Shown: positions 14,517 to 21,375 of the stretch, in pieces
Position numbering within the stretch: the first letter of the stretch is position 1
How the letters are laid out: every line of letters starts with the position of its first letter
From: an uncultured Christensenella sp.
GTDB taxonomy: Bacteria; Bacillota; Clostridia; Christensenellales; Pumilibacteraceae
NCBI GenBank assembly: GCA_910577945.1
Contig: CAJTNI010000004.1
Location: forward strand, 83,250-106,126
Direction of reading: 5' to 3'
Length of the DNA: 22,877 nucleotides
The notes under the pieces: generated by a model
Told to the model about the DNA's origin: nothing
What the model saw: the letters and a program-made list of their open reading frames with translations, nothing else
Database searches by the model: none
Made by a program: the position numbers and the translations under genes

Positions 14517-15350
14517 ATGATATTTTTGATAATTTTAATTTCAGTTATCGCCGTTTGTATTACGATATTTTCGATTTACCTGTTAAAGCGACTGTTGCAA
14601 AAGAAATACGAAAAATTCGTTTTGGACAACAGCGATTGCTTGAAACGGCTTAACGAGATAAACAGCCGTTACGAATTTTATCCGCACGTAGATTACGACC
14701 AATCGCACACATACGACAACGAAAAGATTTACGATACGGTATCTTGTCGAGATTACATAATTTATCAACTGCAATATTCGCAAAAGCAGATACGCGACCA
14801 AATAAATAAGGTCAACGCAAATAAGCAAACGTATTCGCAATATCTTGACGAAATCAAAACGGTGACGCAATCGGGACAGTTTATAGCGCCGCAAGGCAGA
14901 TTAAAGCTCGACAAGCTGTTAAGGCTTGAAAGACTGTTGATTAAAAAACAAACCTTTGCCGCGCCGTGCACGCATTTTTCTTTGACCGTGTATTTATACT
15001 GTTCCAAAATAAATGGGCAGATTTACAGAAGCAAAAACGAAGCTTTTTATGCCGACGATATAACGGCGCTCATAAAACGTCTTAATAACAAGCGCGGAAC
15101 GTATTATGCCGACCGCGATATTTGGGAAGCGATATGCCGTGTCGAAAGGGGAAAAGTCTCGAATAAAATGCGGTTCGCGATTTATGAAAGAGACGGATAT
15201 CGGTGTCGTAGGTGCGGCGTCCGCGACGGGTACGCGCGATTGGAAATAGACCATATAATCCCGATAGCAAAAGGCGGCAAATCGACGTACGACAATCTGC
15301 AAACCCTATGCCATGATTGCAACGTCGAAAAAGGCGACAGCCTTTACTGA
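14517..15350 (+). CDS. Membrane-anchored HNH endonuclease
   Basis: A 277-residue protein with an N-terminal membrane helix (residues 2-24), a charged probable coiled region (about 25-120), a linker, and a C-terminal HNH domain (218-277). The HNH part shows CRRC (230-233), the DH pair (245-246), Asn260 in YDNLQTLC, and a second CxxC (265-268) followed by N and K. All metal-binding and structural cysteines are present, so it should be active. AAAGGAAG lies 6 bp before ATG 14517. HNH nucleases cut DNA in defence, recombination or mobile-element settings; membrane anchoring is less common. Role here is unknown, possibly with the adjacent membrane protein. Confidence 0.85.
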   Translation: MIFLIILISVIAVCITIFSIYLLKRLLQKKYEKFVLDNSDCLKRLNEINSRYEFYPHVDYDQSHTYDNEKIYDTVSCRDYIIYQLQYSQKQIRDQINKVNANKQTYSQYLDEIKTVTQSGQFIAPQGRLKLDKLLRLERLLIKKQTFAAPCTHFSLTVYLYCSKINGQIYRSKNEAFYADDITALIKRLNNKRGTYYADRDIWEAICRVERGKVSNKMRFAIYERDGYRCRRCGVRDGYARLEIDHIIPIAKGGKSTYDNLQTLCHDCNVEKGDSLY

Positions 15351-15380
15351 ATGCGAATTATTTTATGCGATTCGACCGCG

Positions 15381-15715
15381 TTACGAAACAACTCGCCCCG
15401 ACCGAAAGTTGCGATATAGTTCGGTCGGGGCGGCGGTTTTGCTCGACGCGGCAAGCGCTTTGAGCGCCTTTAAATACTTGATTTTCGTTTGCGCGTCTTT
15501 TAAATCCTCGGGCGTGTAGTGCGAAGTCAAGATGAGCGCATATCCATATTCGATATTATTTTAAAGCTGCGTATTATCGCGCCGTCAGACGGCGCCCACC
15601 CATAACGCGTTAAAGCCGAAGCCGACGGCGCTGCGACTGTCTACGTAATAAACGACGCTGTCAAAAGCAATACGGTTGAGCGCGAGCGCACCGTTAATAC
15701 TTGCCGCCGCACGCG
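15381..15715 (-). pseudogene. Decayed gene remnant of unknown function
   Basis: Protein-like sequence appears on the minus strand in three successive frames. From about 15715 to 15600: GALALNRIAFDSVVYYVDS and AVGFGFNALW. From about 15605 to 15550: GWAPSDGAIIRSFKIISN. From about 15560 to the stop at 15381: YGYALILTSHYTPEDLKDAQ followed by KIKYLKALKALAAS. Each frame closes soon after the coherent segment ends. At least two frameshifts are needed to join them, so this is probably a dead gene. I cannot name the family. Evidence is only the protein-like look of the pieces. Confidence 0.4.
15395..15440 (+). terminator. Terminator after the HNH nuclease gene
   Basis: A perfect 12-bp GC-rich stem (15395-15406 against 15420-15431, 13-nt loop) is followed by GGCGG and four T (15437-15440), 45 bp after the stop codon. 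Confidence 0.65.
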
Positions 15716-15722
15716 CAAATAC

Positions 15723-15751
15723 TTGCGTTTTGCGCGCGATTGTGATATAAT
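15723..15751 (+). promoter_or_regulatory. Promoter of the Sel1-repeat gene
   Basis: TTGCGT (15723-15728), 17 bp, TATAAT (15746-15751) with a TG one base before the -10 box (extended -10). Confidence 0.75.
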
Positions 15752-15785
15752 AAACGGCGTAAATAATTCAATTACGAGGAACAAT

Positions 15786-16844
15786 ATGGCAAAATCTGGC
15801 AATGCGGGCGGCGAAAATCTCTCGCCCACCGAATTTTTGGCAAAGAAATACTTCGACCAAGCCGAAAAATCGTTTACGGGCGACGGCGTTCCCGTCGATT
15901 TCGGCAAGGCGTTTGCGGGCTACACTCAAAGCGCAAAGCTCGGCTACGCGCCCGCGATTTTTTCCTTGGGCGTATGCTACATACGCGGCTACGGCGTTAA
16001 GCCCGACGAAAAGCGCGCGTACGAGCTTATCAAGCAAGCCTCCGACGCGGGCAACATAGACGCGCAATTCACGCTCGGGCATTTCTATTTCGAGGGCTCG
16101 GTCGTGGAACGCGACTACGACAAAGCCGTCGAAATTTTCCGCGACGCCGCCGACAAGGGACACCCCGGCGGCATGAACGACCTCGGCTTTTGCTATCAGC
16201 GCGGGCTGGGTGTGGAGCAGGACGACGCCAAGGCGTTCGAATGCTTTTTCCAAGCGGCGCAGGCGGAGTTCGCCGCGGCGCAAAACAACGTCGGCGACTG
16301 CTATAATTTCGGGCGCGGCGTTGAGGCGGACGCGGAAAAAGCGTTTTTGTACTACTACCGCGCGGCGCAGGGCGGGTACTCGCCCGCGCAAAACAACCTC
16401 GGCATGTGCTACCTCAACGGCTGCGGCGTAAAAGCCGATTTCGCGCAAGCGGTGCATTGGTTCGAGGAGGCGGGCAAGCTGGGCAACGCGGTTTCCGTTG
16501 CCAACCTCGGTTTTTGCTACGAAATGGGCAAGGGCGTGGAAAAGAACGCCGAAAAAGCGGTACAGCTTTACACCATCGCGTCCGACGCGGAGAGCGCGCC
16601 CGGGCACTACAACCTCGCCAAATGTCTGCGCGACGGCGTAGGCGCAAAGCCCGACCCCGACCGCGCGTTCTCGCTGTTTAAGCGCGCCGCCGAACAGTCG
16701 TTCGTGCTCGCTTACGCCGACCTGTCCGTATGCTATCGCGACGGCGTGGGCACGAAGCCCGACCCCGAGCTCGCCGAAAAGTACAAGGCGCTCGCCGAGA
16801 GCGTCGGACATCCCGTACCCGTACCCAAAACCGAAAACAAATAA
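15786..16844 (+). CDS. Sel1-repeat (SLR) protein
   Basis: A 352-residue cytosolic protein made almost entirely of about nine Sel1-like repeats of 36 residues, each with the pattern LGxCYxxGxGVxxDxxKAxxxxxxAAxxG (for example LGVCYIRGYGV, LGFCYQRGLGV, LGMCYLNGCGV, LGFCYEMGKGV). Cysteines recur at the same place in most repeats. Such superhelical repeats bind protein partners, but none is suggested by the neighbours. There is no signal peptide. ATG 15786 has GAGGAA 5-6 bp upstream; the frame is open earlier but overlaps the promoter. It is a single-gene unit with its own promoter and terminator. Confidence 0.92.
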   Translation: MAKSGNAGGENLSPTEFLAKKYFDQAEKSFTGDGVPVDFGKAFAGYTQSAKLGYAPAIFSLGVCYIRGYGVKPDEKRAYELIKQASDAGNIDAQFTLGHFYFEGSVVERDYDKAVEIFRDAADKGHPGGMNDLGFCYQRGLGVEQDDAKAFECFFQAAQAEFAAAQNNVGDCYNFGRGVEADAEKAFLYYYRAAQGGYSPAQNNLGMCYLNGCGVKADFAQAVHWFEEAGKLGNAVSVANLGFCYEMGKGVEKNAEKAVQLYTIASDAESAPGHYNLAKCLRDGVGAKPDPDRAFSLFKRAAEQSFVLAYADLSVCYRDGVGTKPDPELAEKYKALAESVGHPVPVPKTENK

Positions 16845-16865
16845 TCTCAAACAGATACGAATTAC

Positions 16866-16907
16866 AAAGCCCGCATGCGAAGTCGTTACTCCGTATGCGG
16901 GCTTTTT
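16866..16907 (+). terminator. Intrinsic terminator of the Sel1-repeat gene
   Basis: AAAGCCCGCAT (16866-16876) pairs with ATGCGGGCTTT starting at 16895, with five T at 16903-16907. The stretch 16908-17020 holds no gene. Confidence 0.85.
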
Positions 16908-17020
16908 GCTTGCGAGAACGGTACGGCACGCTTATTCCGCCGCATAGAATCGCAGCTCGTTCGATTAGCTGAAAACCGTGCCGCAGCTTTTGTCGTTATT
17001 ATAATTCTCATAGTATACAA

Positions 17021-17055
17021 AAGCCCGCGCTCGGCGTTGAGCCGAATGCGGGCTT
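17021..17055 (-). terminator. Terminator of the amylase operon
   Basis: AAGCCCGC (17021-17028) pairs with GCGGGCTT (17048-17055), with an inner TCGGC/GCCGA stem. On the minus strand the stem ends in TTTTG. It lies 22 bp past the lipoprotein stop. Confidence 0.75.
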
Positions 17056-17077
17056 ATTGTTTTTACGTTTTGTTCAA

Positions 17078-18232
17078 TCAGTCGGCAACGTACGTGACAT
17101 CTATGGAATCGGACGAACCGCTTATAACAAAAGTGAACGTACCCGATTTATCAATAGTTATATTCCTGTCGCTCGTTTTATCGTTATGCAGCGCCGTGCT
17201 GTCGCTCGATGTTTTGATTACGCTCTTCCACCAGGACGCGCCGTCGGTACTGCCCGCCTTTGTCGGCTTTACGAACTTGATATTATCGCCCGCCGTAAGC
17301 TTAATCGTAATCGTATAATTGCTGCCCGACGCGTCCGCCTTAAAGCCCTTGGATGTATCCGTCCATTGCACGTCCGTACCCGCGACGTTGCCCAAGAGAT
17401 AGCAGTTGCCCGCCGCAAGCGTTTCGCCTTTCCGCGTAATCTCGCTCTCGTCGATTTTGCGCGAGCCGTACAGCGTCCACTTGCCCGTCTTTAACTTTTT
17501 GAGATAGAAGCTGAACGTGCCGCTCTGCGTAACGGTAATCGAGCTGCCCGTGCCGCTGATGCCCGTACTGCTCGTTTCCACCGTGTCGATGGAAATAGCC
17601 GCGCCGTCGGCGGTAAATTTCAGCACGTCGCCCGCATTGAACTTCGCATCGACTAGCATGTACTCGGTCTCGACGGAAGGGTCGGTGTTTTTGTCGTTGA
17701 CGGTCATTGCCTTGCCGTTTACGGCTACGCCCTTGCCCTCGGGGGGTGCGGGCTCGCTCGGTCCGCCGGGATTGCTACCGCCCGTGCCGTCCGTTTTCCA
17801 CTTGGCAAACAGGTACAAATCCCCGTCGAGCGCCGCAGGCATTTTATCGACGGTAACGACCGCGCCGTCCTTGGCGTAAGTCCAGCCGACAAAGCTCATG
17901 CCCGCGCGCGTCGTTTCCGCATCGGGTAAATCCGCACCCGCCTCCACGGTTGCAAAGTACCCGTTCTCCACGCGGTAAGCGTCCGCCTCCGAGCTTGTGA
18001 GCGCGGTCGCGCCGCTCGAAACGGTGTTGTTGACCGCCGCGCTCGCGCCGCCCGTCCAATACCAGCCGGGGTTTAAAATAACCTTGTGCTCGGTCGTGTC
18101 CGCCGCCGCCGATACCGACGGCATGGGTGCTTGACGTTCGTCGTCGACCTCTATATTGCTCGCGCAGCCCGCGCACATTCCGCAAAACGCGGTCGCCATG
18201 AGCGTTGCGGCAAGTAACGATGCTTTTTTCAT
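17078..18232 (-). CDS. Lipoprotein with carbohydrate-binding-like beta domains
   Basis: A 384-residue exported lipoprotein. The signal peptide ends in CAGC (lipid Cys23; Cys at -3 is atypical for a lipobox). An InlB-B-like repeat (GMSFVGWTYAKDG..LYLFAKWK, about 110-146) is followed by a Gly/Pro linker (GTGGSNPGGPSEPAPPEG). Two beta-rich domains follow (about 168-270 and 270-384); the second runs from CYLLGNVAG through ADASGSNYTITIKLTAGDNIKFV to a final GTFTFVISGS strand, similar to starch-binding domains found with GH13 enzymes. It lies 18 bp after the amylase gene with GGGGAGG 8 bp before ATG, so the pair is one operon. A role in holding starch at the cell surface is inferred, not shown. Confidence 0.75.
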   Translation of the reverse strand: MKKASLLAATLMATAFCGMCAGCASNIEVDDERQAPMPSVSAAADTTEHKVILNPGWYWTGGASAAVNNTVSSGATALTSSEADAYRVENGYFATVEAGADLPDAETTRAGMSFVGWTYAKDGAVVTVDKMPAALDGDLYLFAKWKTDGTGGSNPGGPSEPAPPEGKGVAVNGKAMTVNDKNTDPSVETEYMLVDAKFNAGDVLKFTADGAAISIDTVETSSTGISGTGSSITVTQSGTFSFYLKKLKTGKWTLYGSRKIDESEITRKGETLAAGNCYLLGNVAGTDVQWTDTSKGFKADASGSNYTITIKLTAGDNIKFVKPTKAGSTDGASWWKSVIKTSSDSTALHNDKTSDRNITIDKSGTFTFVISGSSDSIDVTYVAD

Positions 18233-18250
18233 TTCGGTATCCTCCCCTAC

Positions 18251-21058
18251 TTATGCCTCGGTTATAAGAACCTTGTATGTCTTGCCGCCAATAGCCTTGC
18301 TGGTGTATTGAGCAAGCACCTTGCCGCTCGGGTTCGATTCAAAGCCCGTGCCTATGCACACTCTGATTTTGCCGTGCGTACCCGTAACGGTGTATTCCAT
18401 GCTCTGCGCGCCGCCGCCGTCGGAAACGGTCGCCTTGCCCAAGCCGTAGGTATCGCGTATGCCCGTAAGCGTCTTGACCCAGGACAACAGCGAGTCGCCG
18501 TCGGTAAGCTGTTCGTCTACGCCTTTGAGCGCGTCGCTGGCGTTAAAGCCGATGAGCTCCGCCTTTTTGCCCTCGAATCCGATAAAGTAGTCGCCGTTCT
18601 TTTGCGTCTCGGTCTCCGTCGTGTACCATTTCATAGGCTGACGGTAAATGCGGTCCTCGTGCGACGCGCTCGACGTGGTGGACGTAGAGCCCGTATCGAG
18701 CGTGTATTGCATAACGCCGCTCATGCCTATCTCGTCGCCGTAGTAAATCCACGTAATTCCCGGGATAGTCATTTGGAAAGCATAGTACAAGCGCAACAAT
18801 GCGTCGGTTTTGTCGACAGCATCCGTGTCAAGCTGACCCGCGGGATGCGTATACTTGCCTTCGGTGACCGCCTTGCCGTCTATCGTATTATTAGTGTAAA
18901 GCGAAGCGTACTCGTCATCAATCTTGCCGTCTCCCGATATGGTATTCTTAATATTTACACGGTCGCGTGCGCGCGGCAGGTCGTGATTAGACGTAAACTG
19001 ACCGTCGATGAAATTTGCGTTATATTGTTTGTAACTATTGTTATTCTTTGCATAATCACCGTCGTTTTTCATAAAGCCGCTTGCCCAGCCTGCGTCGGTA
19101 GTTTGCCCACCGTTATACTTAATGCCGGACATCTGCGCTATTTTACGCGCCGCGTCATAGTAAAGATTGAAATTGAACTGCGAATCTATGCCATCGTAGT
19201 ACGGCGCAACGTTACCGGGGTTGCCGTCGAGGTTCTCACCCACGACAAACGCGTTGGGGTACGCCGATTTGAGCTTGTAATTGAACTCGCGATAGAAATT
19301 GATATTGCGCTTGCGGTCGTGATTGTACGAATCGTCGTCGTCCTTAACGACCTCGCTGCTGAGCGTTTTGCCCACGCCCGTTAGCTCGTTTTGCATGTAA
19401 ATATGCTTGACCGCGTCGAGACGGAAGCCGTCCAGACCGAACGCCATCCAATACTTGCACACGTCAACGATAGCGTCGCGCACGGGCTGATAGTCGTAGT
19501 TCAGTTCGGGCATGCCCGTGAACGATGAATAGTAATAGTAGCCGTCGTTCTCGTCGCCGTTGCCGTTGAGCGGGCCGTACCACTGCTTGCCGTCGTGGTT
19601 CTTGCCCAAGCCGTCGCGCTGCTTTTCGGGCAAAGCCTCGTACTGTTCTTTGTTAATCCAGGTGTAGAACTGACGGTAATCTATTTCCGAATCGTCGTCC
19701 GCCTTCTCTACCACGAGGTTTTGCGAATTGACGAACCAAGGATTTGCCGTGGACGTGTGGTTAAGCACGAAGTCCATGACTATCTTGATACCCTTTTGGT
19801 GCGCTTTGTAAACAAGCTCGCGATAGTCTTCGAGCGTGCCGAACCGCGAATCGACGGAGTAGTAATCTTTAATGTCGTAGCCGTGATAGTTGGTCGAGCT
19901 TTGGAACGGCGTCAGCCACAGCACGTCCACGTTAAGCCCTTTGAGATAATCGAGCTTGCTTATAATGCCCTGCAAATCGCCCATGCCGTCGCCGTCGCTG
20001 TCGCAGAACGACGCGATAAAGATTTGATAGCCTACGGCGTCCTCGTCCCAGCCCGCAACGCGGCTCGTGATTTTTTCAAACTCGGAGTCCTTGCTGCTGT
20101 CGATTATGCCGTCGCCCGAGGCGCGCGTGGTCATCTCGCCCGTTTTCTTATCCTTCCACGGGTTGGTAGTATCCTGATTGGTGAAATTGGGCTTGCCCGT
20201 GGTCACGTGTCCCTGCGTTACAAACCAATGATAAGTGCCGTCCTCGCGCACGATATCGGCAAGCACAAGGTCGACGTTGCCGCCGTCGTTGCCCCAATAG
20301 CCCGAGCCCAGCCGCGACTTAATGGAAAACAACTGCATGCCCACTACGGTCACCGCATTGCCTTGGTTTTCCTTGTAGCTGATTGTCATGCCCTTGTTCT
20401 GCTTGGTATCGCTGTCGAAGCCCGCATCGTTGTAGGTGTGGTCGAGCAAAACGTCGTACACCGCGCCGCTTACGTCTATGCGCCAAGGATGGAAAAGCCG
20501 ACCCTCGTCGTTCTTGGGCCACAGCCACAAGCCCCAATCGTCGTAGACGGGCGAGCCGATGGCGTCGTTATACTCTGGCGCGCCCGTGTTGTTTTTGCCC
20601 TGCTCGCTCGTGCTGTGGTCGTAGCGCTTGTAGTGTATGTACAAATGCCCGGGCTGCCAACCGTTGTCGGCGGTCAGGCTGTTTTCGTATTGCGCAATCA
20701 ATTCGTCGATTTCGTCTTGCGAAACCCACTTCGCGACTAGCGTCATGTTTTTTGCAATCCGCGTGCTGCCGCCGACGAGCGTCTCGCCGTCGTACCAGCC
20801 GTTGAGCACGTACCCTTCCCAAACGGGCGACGGCATTTCGCCGATTATTCCGCCGCCGTTGACCTTTACGGACTCGGGGTCGGAAACGCCCGCCGCGCGC
20901 GCGTCCGCGCCGACGTCGAACGAAACGGTGTACTCGACCGTGGGGTCGATTGTTTCGTCGTCGCCGTTAGCGCCGCCGCCGGGCGCTTTACTGCATGCGA
21001 ACACCGAAAACGTCAGTATCGCACACAAGACAAATACTATTGCCTTCTTAAACCTCAT
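18251..21058 (-). CDS. Surface lipoprotein alpha-amylase/neopullulanase-like GH13 enzyme
   Basis: A 935-residue extracellular GH13 glycoside hydrolase that should cleave alpha-glucans such as starch. The signal ends in VFAC (lipid Cys22). An InlB-B-like domain (about 44-111, GYVLNGWYDGETL..MTLVAKW) is followed by a pullulanase-associated (CBM41/PUD-like) domain (about 138-215, LYIHYKRYD..DDWGLWLW). The catalytic barrel from about 343 holds all conserved regions: MDFVLNH (428-434), GFRLDAVKH with nucleophile Asp548, GENLDG with acid/base Glu608 and SNHD (690-693, Asp693). The second ATG (21058) is better spaced from GGAGGG than the first (21061). Substrate preference between starch and pullulan cannot be settled by eye. 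Confidence 0.93.
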   Translation of the reverse strand: MRFKKAIVFVLCAILTFSVFACSKAPGGGANGDDETIDPTVEYTVSFDVGADARAAGVSDPESVKVNGGGIIGEMPSPVWEGYVLNGWYDGETLVGGSTRIAKNMTLVAKWVSQDEIDELIAQYENSLTADNGWQPGHLYIHYKRYDHSTSEQGKNNTGAPEYNDAIGSPVYDDWGLWLWPKNDEGRLFHPWRIDVSGAVYDVLLDHTYNDAGFDSDTKQNKGMTISYKENQGNAVTVVGMQLFSIKSRLGSGYWGNDGGNVDLVLADIVREDGTYHWFVTQGHVTTGKPNFTNQDTTNPWKDKKTGEMTTRASGDGIIDSSKDSEFEKITSRVAGWDEDAVGYQIFIASFCDSDGDGMGDLQGIISKLDYLKGLNVDVLWLTPFQSSTNYHGYDIKDYYSVDSRFGTLEDYRELVYKAHQKGIKIVMDFVLNHTSTANPWFVNSQNLVVEKADDDSEIDYRQFYTWINKEQYEALPEKQRDGLGKNHDGKQWYGPLNGNGDENDGYYYYSSFTGMPELNYDYQPVRDAIVDVCKYWMAFGLDGFRLDAVKHIYMQNELTGVGKTLSSEVVKDDDDSYNHDRKRNINFYREFNYKLKSAYPNAFVVGENLDGNPGNVAPYYDGIDSQFNFNLYYDAARKIAQMSGIKYNGGQTTDAGWASGFMKNDGDYAKNNNSYKQYNANFIDGQFTSNHDLPRARDRVNIKNTISGDGKIDDEYASLYTNNTIDGKAVTEGKYTHPAGQLDTDAVDKTDALLRLYYAFQMTIPGITWIYYGDEIGMSGVMQYTLDTGSTSTTSSASHEDRIYRQPMKWYTTETETQKNGDYFIGFEGKKAELIGFNASDALKGVDEQLTDGDSLLSWVKTLTGIRDTYGLGKATVSDGGGAQSMEYTVTGTHGKIRVCIGTGFESNPSGKVLAQYTSKAIGGKTYKVLITEA

Positions 21059-21093
21059 CATTTCCCTCCGATTTAGTTTAAAGCTGTATTACA

Positions 21094-21123
21094 AGTATAC
21101 ACCCGAACAAACGCGTTTGTCAA
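21094..21123 (-). promoter_or_regulatory. Promoter of the amylase operon with palindromic operator candidate
   Basis: On the minus strand TTGACA (21118-21123), 18 bp, TATACT (21094-21099). A perfect 14-bp palindrome, ACAAACGCGTTTGT (21107-21120), overlaps the -35 box and spacer. Its position and CG centre fit a repressor of the LacI type that often controls starch genes, but no such regulator lies in the window. The stretch 21124-21260 has no other feature. Confidence 0.8.
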
Positions 21124-21260
21124 TACTTTTACGCAAATACCGAGGATTATATGCGCCATAAATCCGCCGAACGCCGCGCAAAAAGGCGCACAAAACGCCG
21201 CAAAACCCTCACCCGCCGCCGACAACGCCAAAAATAACCCGCCCGACCGAGCAAAACCGC

Positions 21261-21289
21261 TTGACAAAAATCTCGCGGCATGCTAGACT
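21261..21289 (+). promoter_or_regulatory. Promoter of tRNA-Glu
   Basis: Perfect TTGACA (21261-21266), 17 bp, TAGACT (21284-21289), 11 bp before the tRNA. Confidence 0.8.
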
Positions 21290-21300
21290 TATCTAGTTGT

Positions 21301-21375
21301 GGCCCCATGGTCAAGCGGTTAAGACATCACCCTTTCACGGTGAAATCATGGGTTCGAGTCCCGTTGGGGTCACCA
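21301..21375 (+). tRNA. tRNA-Glu (anticodon UUC)
   Basis: Acceptor GGCCCCA (21301-21307) pairs with TGGGGTC (21365-21371, one G-U pair); discriminator A and encoded CCA (21373-21375) follow. The anticodon stem TCACC/GGTGA closes the loop CT-TTC-AC, giving anticodon TTC. The T-loop GGTTCGAGTCC is canonical. The last 41 bases overlap the 3' end of the opposing recombinase gene. Confidence 0.97.

Noticed and set aside
16918..16982. Short inverted repeat (CGGCACG / CGTGCCG) as a terminator or mobile-element end
   Set aside because: Only seven base pairs with a loop near 45 nt and no T-run; within chance expectation for this GC-rich sequence.
18308..20740. Long plus-strand open frames opposite the amylase gene
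   Set aside because: They are the complement of a clear GH13 gene with all catalytic motifs and show no domain of their own.
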